A stretch of DNA of 26,424 nt from a virus. The stretch spans positions 1 through 26,424 of IMG/VR virus record IMGVR_UViG_3300021964_000436; one strand, 5' to 3'. Numbering within the stretch: the stretch's first letter is position 1; the number at the start of each line of letters is the position of its first letter. Shown piece by piece: positions 1 through 9,929 of this stretch. Made by a program: the position numbers and the translations under genes. The notes under the pieces are model-generated. The model had not been told where the DNA came from. It ran no database searches and saw only the letters and a list, made by a program, of their open reading frames with translations.

Positions 1-3000
1 ATTATGAATAAATCGGGATGTATCTTTGTAGATTATCCCCGTTGTCGCAGTTGAATTCGGTAATCGGAAATTTTTTGTAATTTCAAGCTGTTGGGCTGGT
101 GCCGTTGTACCTATACCAACATTACCATTATTTAAAATAGTTACTTTTGTTGAATTCGCTGTTTGAAAATAATAGCCATAAGAAATGTTATTAAACGTTG
201 TATATCCTGTCGCTGGATCGTAAAGCTGAACTCTTGCATACGAAGCGTTTGCTGTATTTCCATATATAGAGCCTTGTCCTAAATACCCAGTATATCCAAT
301 ATCACCAGCTACTGTTAGATTGTTTACTGGATTTACTGCACCTATACCAACATTACCATCGCCTTCAATAGTTACAGCAGTTATTGCGGTGCCGCTAGTT
401 TTTGTTCTAAAACGTATATCTCCCGATGAGCTATTATATGCGTTATCTATGTAAAGAATCGATGTAGCATTGTCATAAGAGAATAACCCATGGAAAGCAG
501 ATTCTTCCCCTAACTGAATTGCTCCTCCGTCATTTCCTGCAGAATCTGGACCCCAACCTTTCGCTAATATTTGGGCTGCTGTACTATTAACGACTTCTAA
601 TTTTTTGGAAGGAGCGTTTGTACCTAACCCTAAGTTTCCATTGGTGTCTAGATAAAAATCATTCTGATTATACCTGCCTGCGACTATATGATTATCAGCA
701 AATACCTCAAATACAGGTAAACCAGCGATTGTGTTTACTGACATTAAACTGCTACTTAGGTCATCAGTAACCTCAAAAATAGTTCCGCTTGTCCCGTCAA
801 CTTTTAATACTGAAGAGCCTGAAGTTGAGTCTGAAACATGAAGAGTCGAAGAGGGGACCGAAGTTCCTATGCCTAAATTACCATTAGTATTATCCCAATG
901 AAAATTGTTGTTATAAGAAATTGTGTCGGTGTCTGTCCAATATGTTACTTTATTAGCAGCGCCTGATCCATCAACAGCGCCAGAACCTATAGGAATTTCA
1001 ATTACATTTCCGCTGGAATCTACCGCTAATCTCTGGGTAGCTGTACCCGTAAATGTTCCTGAACCATAAGCATTAAATTGTATCTGCTGAGTTGGGTATA
1101 TAGTTATAGCACTGGTGCTATTCGTTTGTAAAATTAGATTATTGCTAGTAGTAGTTCTAATAGTACCAGTCCCACTAGTAAAACTCAGTCTTCTGCTAGT
1201 ACCGCAGATATTTAAATCGGTTGCCCCCTGAACATTTACATCACTACCAATATTCAATCTCTCAGTCGCAGATGAGTAAAATTTAAGCACTGCCCATTGA
1301 CCAGATTTATAACCGCCAAAATGAATATGATTAGCATTATCCCACTTTAATAAATCATATGCATTTAAATTTAAAGCATCATTACCCGAACCTGCATCAA
1401 TCCTAACTTTACCTGCTACTTGTAATTTACCTCCTGTAGGACTTATAGTACCTATACCAACATTACCACTAGAATCAATACGCATCGCTTCTGCAGTAGA
1501 GCCTGCAGCAGCAACTTCAAAAGCTATTTCACCGTCATCTTTATTAGTGGTGTCATCACCTGTTTTAAGAGCTATTTTTGCAACAGTCGTGCCATCCCAA
1601 ACTCCTATTATTTGGCCTATAGCAGCATTAGCTGCTGTTCTATCAGCTCCTAATTTGAAGTTAGCTGCACTATTAGCTGCTGTATCTATATGTAATAAAG
1701 ATGTTGGATCAGTAGTACCTATACCAACATAACCACATTCGAATATTGTTTTAGTATTGGAAGTATTACCTATGTTAATTGTATTTGAACCGCAAGTATT
1801 AACATTATAACCAATAGCAATTGCATTCGTATCAGAAACAGAACCACCTTCTGTAAATGCTCCAATGAATATATTACATGAACCTGTTGTGATATTACAA
1901 CCAGCTCCTCTACCAATAGCAGTATTATAACTACCTGTTGTGTTACAGAAGAGAGAATTATAACCATGAGCTGTATTACAACAACCTGTTGTGTTGCATA
2001 AGAGAGAACAATTACCTGAAGCAGTATTGTGTGAACCGGTTGTGTTACAAACCATTGAATTATCCCCAACAGCTACATTACCAATACCTGTTGTGGTGCA
2101 ATATAAGGCATCTGTACCTATCGCAGTATTTCTTCCTGTTGTGTTATAGCGGAGAGCTCGATATCCAACAGCTGTATTATAACATCCTGTTGTGTTAGAG
2201 AGGAGAGACTCAGTTCCGACAGCTGTATTACCTTCACCTGTTGTGTTACAGAAAAGAGATCTAGACCCTTGTGCTGTATTATATACACCTGTTGTGTTAG
2301 TGTAGAGAGAACAAAACCCGGTAGCTGTATTCTGATGACCTGTTGTGTTAGAGCGGAGAGAACACATTCCAAGAGCTGTATTCTGACTACCTTCTGTGTT
2401 ACAGAAGAGAGACGAATATCCAAAAGCTGTATTACAACAACCTATTGTGTTATAGCGGAGAGAAAACGATCCGCTAGATGTATTATAACATCCTGTTGTA
2501 TTTGTAAATAAAGAATATGAACCCAGTGCTGTATTATAACTACCTGTTGTGTTTTGAAAGAGAGATTGTAAACCTACAGCTGTATTATCTGCCCCTGTTG
2601 TGTTTAAATAGAGAGTACAAGCTCCGTGTGCCGTGTTACCAGTACCTGTATTAAATACTAGTGCGCCGAAACCTACACCTGTATTATGACTACCTGTTAT
2701 GTTCCATTTAAGTGCAGCATGTCCTATACCAATGTTTCTTATACCGGTTGTTGTATGGAATAACGCGCAAGTACCAATAGCAAGATTATGACAAGCTGAT
2801 GTATTATTTAGTAGAGATTTCCATCCAACTGCTATATTACAGGCACCTGTTGTGTTATTACAGAGAGAAAAAGCACCTACTGCTGTATTACTACAACCTG
2901 TATTATTTTTTAAAGTTGATGAACCAAATGAAGTGTTATTATCAGCCGTTACTACAGTATATTGAGAGCAAAAACCAACAGCTGTATTATTACAACCTGT

Positions 3001-6000
3001 TGTGTTACATGCAAGGGAAACATAACCACTAGCTGTATTATTGGTACCTGTTGTGTTAGAGTTGAGAGACCAAAACCCTTGTGCTGTATTACAACTACCT
3101 GTTGTGTTATTCTCCAGAGATTGATACCCCTGAGTTGTATTCCGAGAGCCTGTTGTGTTAAAGTTTAGAGAACTATAACCAACAGCTGTATTCTGACCAC
3201 CTGTTGTGTTAAGATAGAGAGAATGCATCCCAACAGCTACATTATAGGATCCTGTTGTGTTAGAGTAGAGAGATCGATACCCATGAGCTGTATTCTGACC
3301 ACCTGTTGTGTTAGAGAAAAGAGATCTAGACCCTTGTGCTGTATTATTTACACCTGTTGTGTTATAGCAGAGAGATTGATACCCCTGAGCTGTATTATTG
3401 GTACCTGTTGTGTTATTGTTGAGGGAACTCACCCCAACAGCTGTATTACAACTACCGGTTGTGTTACTAAGAAGAGAATTGTAACCTACCGCAACGTTGA
3501 GACATCCACTTTCATTATAATATAATGATTGAAAACCAATAGCGGTATTACAACTACCTGATATGTTACTGAAGAGAGTAGAATTACCAAGAGCTGCATT
3601 AGCAAAACCAATTGTATTACAAAGCATGCTTTGAGTTCCAACAGCTGTATTAACATACCCAGTAGAATTAGAAAGTAAAGAATTAAATCCTACAGCTGTG
3701 TTTCTACATCCTGTAGTAGTGTTAATTAAAGCTTGATAACCCAGACCTGTATTACAGGCGCCTGTAGCATAATTTAACGCATTTAATCCTACTGCAGTAT
3801 TATTTGATACATTACATCTACCTCTTCCAACTCTCACACTGTTGATACAAGCATCCCCTACTACATCTAGTTTAGCAGCAGGAATTACTGTACCTATACC
3901 AACATTACCAGATGAGTCAATAACCACCCTATCTGCGCCTGCAGAGGCATCTCTGAATCTAAAGTTAAGATCGTCTGTTCCAGTACCTCCTGCAAATATA
4001 GCGTATGCTCGATCTGCTCCTCTTGTGGTTTTGATTACGAGTCCTGCATACTCACTGTCGTTGGTGGGTTCTATATATAATTGGCCATTCGCAGATTGAT
4101 CACCTTTTATATTTAATTTAGTAATAGGCGATGAAGTACCCAAACCTAAATTTCCATTTGTATCTAGATAAAAGTCGTTTTGATTATATCTACCTGCGAC
4201 TATATGATTATCAGCAAATACCTCAAGCACTGGTAACCCAGCCGCATCATTCACAGACATTAATGAGTCGCTTAAATCATCAACTACTTCAAACAATGTT
4301 CCGTTTGTTCCATCAACTTTCAGTACAGAATCTCCAGAAGTAGAACCGACTATTTGTAATCTAGTATCAGGACTTACTGTACCTATACCAACATTTCCGC
4401 CAAATGGATTTAAAGTTAAACTTATTGCAGAATTCCCAGTAGACAAAGCCTGTAAAGTATATCTTGCGTTACTAGAGCTAAAATTAAGACTTCCAGATGA
4501 AGCTGCGCCTCTAACTTTTAATCCATAAGTAGTTGCAGATGATGATAAGCTGCTAGCAGTGCCGCTATTAGTACTTTCTAATAAAGTATCTCCCGTTACA
4601 TGTAATTTTTTGGCAGGACTTGCTGTACCTATACCAACATTAGTGTTATTATCATAAAGTACTCCTGTCGTAAGCGTATCTTCATCAGCCCAGCGAGCTA
4701 CATAATTAGTGGCACCAGAACCTCCCACTCCAGACAATACATCTTCAATCTGTTTCCATTGAGGACCTCCTTCTTCAGAGGCTAAAACATACCCTGCTTC
4801 ACCTGTGGTGTTTTGCGAATCATATAGATATCCGCTTATTTGAGCATCCCCGCTAACATGAAAATGATGTTCAGGAGTGCTTACGTTAATTCCAAAGCCA
4901 CTTCCACTTGAAAATAAATTATCAGATATATTTAAAATATCTAAATCAGCATTATAAAAAGCTAACCCACTATTAGTATCGCCATTAAATAATCCCGTTG
5001 AATAACCAGCCCCACTTATAGCTGAAACAATAGCTCCAGAACTAACATACAGAGGATCAGAAAATAATGATTTTCCATCCTCTTCCATATTTAATCTTAT
5101 TCTAAAAGAATAAGACGAGCTTTCATCTATATCATATATAAATCTTGGCTCGTATTCTGATAATATAAAACCTGACAAATTGGAAGCTACTAAAACTCCA
5201 GTTTGACTATCTATATTAGGAGCATATCCACTTACAGAATAATTTGAAGTGGGATCTTTTCTATAAGTTACTACTCCTCCCGTTGGGTTATCAGCGTATG
5301 TGCCAGTATAAAATCCCGAAGGATGCAATCCTCCAGTAGGGTATAATAAAAATTGATTTAAGTTTTCATTAAAATTTAAATCTATGTATATTTCAGAACT
5401 ATAAGTATAACCTGAAGGTATAGCAATATCACGTATAGAAGAAGTGTTTTGGCTAAAACCATTTTCAACTAGTTTACTTTCATCTACAATTAAAGTGTGA
5501 TCTGCCCATTGTATTCCAGTAGTATCGTAAGGAGAAAAAACTGGCTCAGAATTTGATCCGCTATAATAAAAATCTTGAGCATAAAAAGGGTTGCCAGAAG
5601 TCAAAGACGTTATATTTAGTTGTTGACCCCCTGTGCCCTGAACTATTGCCTTAAAACCATTTATGTTTGGAGTGCCTATGTAAAGAGTTGAATTTTTTCT
5701 AGCAATACCGCTTTCTTCAACATAAACTTCGTATCTAGTTTTTTCTGCAGCAAATTCTCTCTGAGTTGTACCTACAAATTTAGTTTTTATTTGCTTGTTA
5801 AAGTTGTCTCTTTCAGCTACAATTTTACCTCTAAAACCAGAAGATATAACATTATACTTTAAAGGATCTATTGTGTAAGGGGCAACTGAAGATGGAAAAT
5901 AGTAAGCTGAACCTGTGCCAAAATTATCCTTAGCTACAGCAGCATAATAAAAACCTGAACGCCTATCGAGAGGAGATATTTCTCTTTGAAACCCTTCGTT

Positions 6001-6690
6001 TTGCCCTAATATAACTTTATTGTATTCTACTTGGTATACGTTTTGACCAGAACCAGTCACATCTATATCAAAACCACTGATAGTACTAGCATAATAGCAT
6101 ATACTATTTACGCCAGACGATTTGCTTACAAAAGGATCAATGAAAACATTTTGATCAATATCTATTTGACCACCTGTTACATTCGGAGGCGGAGAATTTA
6201 AAAAATATACACCAGTGTATTTTCTACCATAATAATCATTTGAAACTACCTGAAACCTAAACCTCCTATAATCTTCAGAACCGACATTCCTAAAAGACTC
6301 TATAATATCTAAAGTAGAAATTTCAAATGAAGTATCCTTGTATCCACTGGCTAAATTTTGAATCAACATTCCAGTCTCATCATGCAAACTAATATCAAAC
6401 CCATTAAAAACCTGTAACAAATTGATATTTTCTTCAGTAAACACGGAGCCATCGTAAGGGTTTACTAAATTCCAGTTTATAATAGGCCTAGACTGAAAAA
6501 ATTCACCGCTAGCGACATTAACGCCTAAAGGTATACCGCTCCCCCCAGAGAACACAGCAAGAGACCCATCAAAAGCAAACGGCTCTTGATTAGGATAATC
6601 AGTTATTTCATTTTTTATTGAAAACCCAGATACTTTTAGTGCTTCACCAAAATCCTGAGGTGTTTGAGTTATATATTTTGATTTAGGCAT
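1..6690 (-). CDS. giant repeat-containing tail fibre protein, partial (3' end outside window)
   Basis: The frame starting at ATG 6690 stays open for 2230 codons to base 1, so the C-terminus is missing. Residues 1 to about 600 are beta-rich and FN3-like, similar to what often follows a J-type tip protein. From about residue 685 the chain carries ten motifs of the form G-N-[VL]-G-[IL]-G-T-x-x-P followed by a short K/L-rich strand, at nt about 4630, 4385, 4145, 3895, 1725, 1455, 875, 630, 345 and 110. This motif is typical of phage fibres and often precedes an S74-type C-terminal chaperone. Residues 976-1601 are 37 tandem 17-residue repeats (separate entry). The gene follows J directly (TAA-T-ATG junction), with only a weak GAAAG ahead of the start. 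It is inferred to be the distal or side fibre that binds the receptor. Translation of the whole stretch shows no frameshift or stop. The fibre call is strong; the receptor is unknown. Confidence 0.85.
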   Translation of the reverse strand, partial: MPKSKYITQTPQDFGEALKVSGFSIKNEITDYPNQEPFAFDGSLAVFSGGSGIPLGVNVASGEFFQSRPIINWNLVNPYDGSVFTEENINLLQVFNGFDISLHDETGMLIQNLASGYKDTSFEISTLDIIESFRNVGSEDYRRFRFQVVSNDYYGRKYTGVYFLNSPPPNVTGGQIDIDQNVFIDPFVSKSSGVNSICYYASTISGFDIDVTGSGQNVYQVEYNKVILGQNEGFQREISPLDRRSGFYYAAVAKDNFGTGSAYYFPSSVAPYTIDPLKYNVISSGFRGKIVAERDNFNKQIKTKFVGTTQREFAAEKTRYEVYVEESGIARKNSTLYIGTPNINGFKAIVQGTGGQQLNITSLTSGNPFYAQDFYYSGSNSEPVFSPYDTTGIQWADHTLIVDESKLVENGFSQNTSSIRDIAIPSGYTYSSEIYIDLNFNENLNQFLLYPTGGLHPSGFYTGTYADNPTGGVVTYRKDPTSNYSVSGYAPNIDSQTGVLVASNLSGFILSEYEPRFIYDIDESSSYSFRIRLNMEEDGKSLFSDPLYVSSGAIVSAISGAGYSTGLFNGDTNSGLAFYNADLDILNISDNLFSSGSGFGINVSTPEHHFHVSGDAQISGYLYDSQNTTGEAGYVLASEEGGPQWKQIEDVLSGVGGSGATNYVARWADEDTLTTGVLYDNNTNVGIGTASPAKKLHVTGDTLLESTNSGTASSLSSSATTYGLKVRGAASSGSLNFSSSNARYTLQALSTGNSAISLTLNPFGGNVGIGTVSPDTRLQIVGSTSGDSVLKVDGTNGTLFEVVDDLSDSLMSVNDAAGLPVLEVFADNHIVAGRYNQNDFYLDTNGNLGLGTSSPITKLNIKGDQSANGQLYIEPTNDSEYAGLVIKTTRGADRAYAIFAGGTGTDDLNFRFRDASAGADRVVIDSSGNVGIGTVIPAAKLDVVGDACINSVRVGRGRCNVSNNTAVGLNALNYATGACNTGLGYQALINTTTGCRNTAVGFNSLLSNSTGYVNTAVGTQSMLCNTIGFANAALGNSTLFSNISGSCNTAIGFQSLYYNESGCLNVAVGYNSLLSNTTGSCNTAVGVSSLNNNTTGTNNTAQGYQSLCYNTTGVNNTAQGSRSLFSNTTGGQNTAHGYRSLYSNTTGSYNVAVGMHSLYLNTTGGQNTAVGYSSLNFNTTGSRNTTQGYQSLENNTTGSCNTAQGFWSLNSNTTGTNNTASGYVSLACNTTGCNNTAVGFCSQYTVVTADNNTSFGSSTLKNNTGCSNTAVGAFSLCNNTTGACNIAVGWKSLLNNTSACHNLAIGTCALFHTTTGIRNIGIGHAALKWNITGSHNTGVGFGALVFNTGTGNTAHGACTLYLNTTGADNTAVGLQSLFQNTTGSYNTALGSYSLFTNTTGCYNTSSGSFSLRYNTIGCCNTAFGYSSLFCNTEGSQNTALGMCSLRSNTTGHQNTATGFCSLYTNTTGVYNTAQGSRSLFCNTTGEGNTAVGTESLLSNTTGCYNTAVGYRALRYNTTGRNTAIGTDALYCTTTGIGNVAVGDNSMVCNTTGSHNTASGNCSLLCNTTGCCNTAHGYNSLFCNTTGSYNTAIGRGAGCNITTGSCNIFIGAFTEGGSVSDTNAIAIGYNVNTCGSNTINIGNTSNTKTIFECGYVGIGTTDPTSLLHIDTAANSAANFKLGADRTAANAAIGQIIGVWDGTTVAKIALKTGDDTTNKDDGEIAFEVAAAGSTAEAMRIDSSGNVGIGTISPTGGKLQVAGKVRIDAGSGNDALNLNAYDLLKWDNANHIHFGGYKSGQWAVLKFYSSATERLNIGSDVNVQGATDLNICGTSRRLSFTSGTGTIRTTTSNNLILQTNSTSAITIYPTQQIQFNAYGSGTFTGTATQRLAVDSSGNVIEIPIGSGAVDGSGAANKVTYWTDTDTISYNNNFHWDNTNGNLGIGTSVPSSTLHVSDSTSGSSVLKVDGTSGTIFEVTDDLSSSLMSVNTIAGLPVFEVFADNHIVAGRYNQNDFYLDTNGNLGLGTNAPSKKLEVVNSTAAQILAKGWGPDSAGNDGGAIQLGEESAFHGLFSYDNATSILYIDNAYNSSSGDIRFRTKTSGTAITAVTIEGDGNVGIGAVNPVNNLTVAGDIGYTGYLGQGSIYGNTANASYARVQLYDPATGYTTFNNISYGYYFQTANSTKVTILNNGNVGIGTTAPAQQLEITKNFRLPNSTATTGIIYKDTSRFIHN
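619..807 (-). repeat. 63-residue fibre module, copy 2
   Basis: This is the second copy of the 63-residue module, residues 1962-2024 of the fibre, C-terminal to the 17-residue array. It differs from copy 1 at seven positions. The two copies are about 3.5 kb apart in direct orientation, so homologous recombination between them would delete the whole cysteine-rich array in frame. Confidence 0.9.
1888..3765 (-). repeat. 37 tandem 51-bp (17-residue) coding repeats, cysteine-rich beta-roll-like array
   Basis: The consensus unit is T-G-x-x-N-T-A-x-G-x-x-S-L-x-x-N-T. There are 34 units of 17 residues and three of 16 (units 17, 22 and 33, counting from 3765 downward). This gives exactly 1878 nt, matching the span. 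Degenerate units flank it at about 3766-3816 and 1840-1887. The fixed N, T, A, G, S and L with variable pairs between them resemble the YadA-head/beta-roll repeats of trimeric adhesins and the N-T-A-x-G repeats common in marine phage fibres. About 33 cysteines fall in these 626 residues, while the roughly 940 residues before them have very few. Cysteine recurs at unit positions 3/4, 11 and 15; units 33-36 all have it at position 15. Fold and trimer state are inferred. Confidence 0.92.
4135..4323 (-). repeat. 63-residue fibre module, copy 1
   Basis: Residues 790-852 of the fibre, from L-K-V-D-G-T to G-N-L-G-L-G-T, match copy 2 (619-807) at 56 of 63 positions by hand alignment. The stretch around F-A-D-N-H-I-V-A-G-R-Y-N-Q-N-D is identical in protein and nearly identical in DNA, so the duplication is recent or kept similar by recombination. 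It lies N-terminal to the 17-residue array. Confidence 0.9.
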
Positions 6691-6691
6691 A

Positions 6692-9600
6692 TTATAAATT
6701 TAAACTTTCTAGTTTATAATCTGTATCATATCTATATATATCATAAGATAAGTATTTAAATAGATCTCCGTTCCCCAAAAACACAACGAAAGAAGTATTA
6801 TCGTAACCGTCTAAAGCAAATCTGATTTTTTCACCATCTTTATATACTTCTACTATATATCCCCCAGTATTTAGATTGTTAAATCCAGAAGATTGTCCAC
6901 TAAAATCTACACTTAATTGCTTATCGTTATTTGATGTTTTTATAGTAAAATAACCATCATAATAACTGCTATTTGCCACACTCAAATTATTAATATCCGG
7001 GTTATCTGAAGATATAGGCTCTGGAAAGTTAGAAATTATAACCTTTTGAGGTTTAGAGTCTTGATTGCTTTCTAGTTCATTTTGAAAATCAATCGCATCA
7101 AATTTTGTACTATTATACATCATCGCTGTGATAGAGTAGTCATTTTGATTCTGCTCGTTGACGCTCAAAATTCTATATTTTATTTCTTTAATATTGTATT
7201 CAGGGCTTGTGTTTTGAACTGACCATAAAGACCCTAAAGGTATCAAATTAAAATCTTGATCTGATGCCTCTGTTATGGAGATGATATTAGATTGAGATAT
7301 GGAACTTATTGTAAATTCTTTTATTTGCGTCTGTCTCGTTTCATTAATATCTAGCTGTGTTATAGGTGTGTCATCAGGGTCTTTTAGTTTTATTTTTGCC
7401 TGCAGATTTAAATCTCTATAACTTTTTATTTTTTTAGGCACCATTACTGTGATTTTTTGGCCGACCAAATCATCACTTATGCCTTTATCTAAAGTTATTT
7501 TTTTTGTAGCGTAATTTATAGAAGATATTCTGCCACCATATCTAGATATTGTTTTTAATTTATCTTGAATTTTAATAATATCACCCGGCAACAGGATGCT
7601 TCCTTCTGCTCCCGTATTAAACGTTACTATATCTTGCTCTGTCTGCTCTGTATAAAGAGCCCACTTACCTATACGTTGAGCTTGAGTTTTAGACGTAACT
7701 CCAATAGCAGTGATTTCTTTTAATAAATAACCATACTCGCGCATACCTTTTATATCTTCTATATATATAGCTTTAGCTTTAAAATTGTCTCTTTTATCGT
7801 TATATCTAACTAGAGCAGCAGTGCTTCTTGCGGTTTTAGAGCTTCCAGAATAATTAAAAAGGCCATCTTTTACATTAGCATTGTTAAAAAGTAAAACTGC
7901 ATCCCTCTCTTTATCGTTTGAAACAAATACGTAATTATTAGCCCAATATATCAACCCCCTAAATAAAGATGCCACTTGATTTAAAGCGTCTATCGCTTGC
8001 TGGAATTTATCAAAATATAGATTACAATTAAATCTAGGCTCTAATATTTCGTTCTTAGAAAAACTTTCCCCAACAACTAAGCCACTCCTAACGCTTGAAT
8101 CCAAAGGCAAACCCGAAGTATAATTACTAATGTAAGGACTTTGAGAATTTTGCGAATAAAGCCATTTAGAAATTATCCAATCTTTTTTTGAATAATTTTC
8201 TGTATTAGTATAGTATTGATTTTTTAAATTCGGATAAGTTTTAAATATCTCTGTTATTGGAGGTTCTTGCAAAATCGTAAAAGAAAATTTGTTGGTACCT
8301 TGATCATAAAAAGGTCTATAAACTATTCTTTTGTAACCTTTGTTAATTGAATCCCCAGTTCCATCAGACGATTTTTTTAAATCATATAAGCAAATAGTTG
8401 ACCCCTCAGGGTAACGATTTAATAAAATTTCTTCTCCTAATTTGTCAGAACTATCATCTATCGTGACTTTTGTCCCCCCAGCATTTACAGAGAATAACAT
8501 AGGGGGAACCAAAGCTGTCTCTCCAGTAGTAACAAGATCATCACAATATTTTGATATTTCATATAAGTTCCATTTATCAACAAAAGACCTTTGAAAATCA
8601 TACTTACCTAAACCGTACCTTTTATTAGTAAGTAAATCATATAATACCCAAGCCGGATTATCTGTCCAATATAACTCTTTTTTGAATGAACCGTCCCAAT
8701 TACCATTATAAAAACGTGTTTCTGGGTCATAATTTGAAGGAATCCTAACTTTTAACAATTTAAAATCAAATGTTCTTTTAGGAATCTGAGAAAATGCCCT
8801 AGCATCAAAAATAGAGCCAACTATACAAGAGTTGGTATAATTTATATCTTCTATTATTATTTCTGAAATGCTTTTTACTGATAAAGATGAAGTGTAAACG
8901 CTACTAGTTTCAGATCGCTCATTTTTTCTATCTATCCTATATATTTGAACCTGTCTATCTACGCCCTGTATTGATGGAGGCAAAGGCAATAAGTAAGAAC
9001 GTACATAATTAGATGTAGCTATTCCGTGTATCGAACAATAAAGATAAACAATTGATCCCCCTTCAGTTAACAACAGGTCGTCCCCCTCATAACCAACCTT
9101 GATTACAAAGTTTACAGAGTTGCCGTATACACTACCGCTAGTGCTATTAGCAGATAATATAACAGACATATCTATATTAACAGCAACAGTATTATCATTT
9201 GTTACTGAATGTGAGAATTTAACTGATTGATTTTTTTCCGCTGACCTTAAGGCTGACAAGCCATCGCTAGAACGATCTAAAGGTTCAGCATAATTTCCAG
9301 CAAAAGCCCATGTCACACCACTTCTTGGGGGCTTAGATATAGTTATCTGCGAACCTTTTGCTGTTGTTAGACTGAAAGCGCTAGGGAAAACGCTAAAATT
9401 GTTTTTATTTAAAGGGGTTAAATCTAAATTCACCTCAAAAGTCTGCCTGCTAAAAAAATTTAAAATATTATTTTCAAATTTAGTTAGTATATTTTGATCC
9501 GCAGTACCTAATCTAACATCTACGAATGTTCTGTTAAAATTAAAAGTGTCAGCTACAGAATTTTTAACCGGAAAATCATTTAGATACACACCCTTTAAAA

Positions 9601-9928
9601 CATTTTCATTTTGATTTGTGTTATTTGTTAACTCCGTAACATCTCCTTTTTTATCACATAATCCGTAAACAGGCCCTTCACTTAATAGGTCGATTGTCTG
9701 ATACACGGAAACCGACTCTAACTCTTGATTATAAGAAGCGTCTTGCGAAGTGTTAGGGCAAATATTACGATAATTTAAATTTTGCCATATACTCCTATAA
9801 GTAAGTTCTTTATCAGATTGGGTAGTAAATAAATCTGAATAAATATTTCCATGTTTACTTTGATCTATTTTATCCAAATAAAAAGAATAAAAACTGCTTG
9901 AATTAGATGATAAAAAATCTGTGGACAT
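6692..9928 (-). CDS. tail tip / host-specificity protein, lambda J-like
   Basis: This 1078-residue protein is close to the length of lambda J (about 1130). Residues 71-121 hold the J signature: a T-I-D-L-L-S-E-G-P-V-Y-G-L segment followed by L-K-G-V-Y-L-N-D-F-P-V. The lambda counterpart reads I-D-A-I-S-E-G-P and S-V-L-L-N-S-T-P-V. A central region around residues 400-440, with N-P-A-W-V-L-Y-D-L-L-T-N-x-R-Y-G-L-G, is characteristic of the phage-tail_3 domain, and a G-D-I-I-K-I segment near 780 fits the later beta domains. J proteins form the trimeric tip that contacts the receptor and closes the tube. The start follows the I-like stop with one base between (TGA-T-ATG) and no clear Shine-Dalgarno, suggesting translational coupling. 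The C-terminus ends in a short beta domain, and the FN3-like fibre region is a separate downstream gene. Family call is firm. Confidence 0.93.
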   Translation of the reverse strand: MSTDFLSSNSSSFYSFYLDKIDQSKHGNIYSDLFTTQSDKELTYRSIWQNLNYRNICPNTSQDASYNQELESVSVYQTIDLLSEGPVYGLCDKKGDVTELTNNTNQNENVLKGVYLNDFPVKNSVADTFNFNRTFVDVRLGTADQNILTKFENNILNFFSRQTFEVNLDLTPLNKNNFSVFPSAFSLTTAKGSQITISKPPRSGVTWAFAGNYAEPLDRSSDGLSALRSAEKNQSVKFSHSVTNDNTVAVNIDMSVILSANSTSGSVYGNSVNFVIKVGYEGDDLLLTEGGSIVYLYCSIHGIATSNYVRSYLLPLPPSIQGVDRQVQIYRIDRKNERSETSSVYTSSLSVKSISEIIIEDINYTNSCIVGSIFDARAFSQIPKRTFDFKLLKVRIPSNYDPETRFYNGNWDGSFKKELYWTDNPAWVLYDLLTNKRYGLGKYDFQRSFVDKWNLYEISKYCDDLVTTGETALVPPMLFSVNAGGTKVTIDDSSDKLGEEILLNRYPEGSTICLYDLKKSSDGTGDSINKGYKRIVYRPFYDQGTNKFSFTILQEPPITEIFKTYPNLKNQYYTNTENYSKKDWIISKWLYSQNSQSPYISNYTSGLPLDSSVRSGLVVGESFSKNEILEPRFNCNLYFDKFQQAIDALNQVASLFRGLIYWANNYVFVSNDKERDAVLLFNNANVKDGLFNYSGSSKTARSTAALVRYNDKRDNFKAKAIYIEDIKGMREYGYLLKEITAIGVTSKTQAQRIGKWALYTEQTEQDIVTFNTGAEGSILLPGDIIKIQDKLKTISRYGGRISSINYATKKITLDKGISDDLVGQKITVMVPKKIKSYRDLNLQAKIKLKDPDDTPITQLDINETRQTQIKEFTISSISQSNIISITEASDQDFNLIPLGSLWSVQNTSPEYNIKEIKYRILSVNEQNQNDYSITAMMYNSTKFDAIDFQNELESNQDSKPQKVIISNFPEPISSDNPDINNLSVANSSYYDGYFTIKTSNNDKQLSVDFSGQSSGFNNLNTGGYIVEVYKDGEKIRFALDGYDNTSFVVFLGNGDLFKYLSYDIYRYDTDYKLESLNL

Positions 9929-9929
9929 A

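Noticed and set aside
1938-3525. Plus-strand and alternative-frame ORFs across the repeat array, several rich in C-C-V or Y-N-L-L-C
   Set aside because: They are shadows created by the 17-codon periodicity of the real minus-strand gene; none has a ribosome site or a sensible protein composition.
1888-3765. Regular 51-bp repeats that could look like a CRISPR or satellite array
   Set aside because: The repeats stay in frame on the minus strand, conserve amino acids at fixed positions, and have no spacer/repeat boundary. They are coding repeats of the fibre.
1888-3765. Variable residues at fixed sites, suggesting a diversity-generating retroelement target
   Set aside because: No reverse transcriptase, template repeat or adenine-biased variable region is visible in the window, and variation is spread over all units. 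Recombination explains it better.
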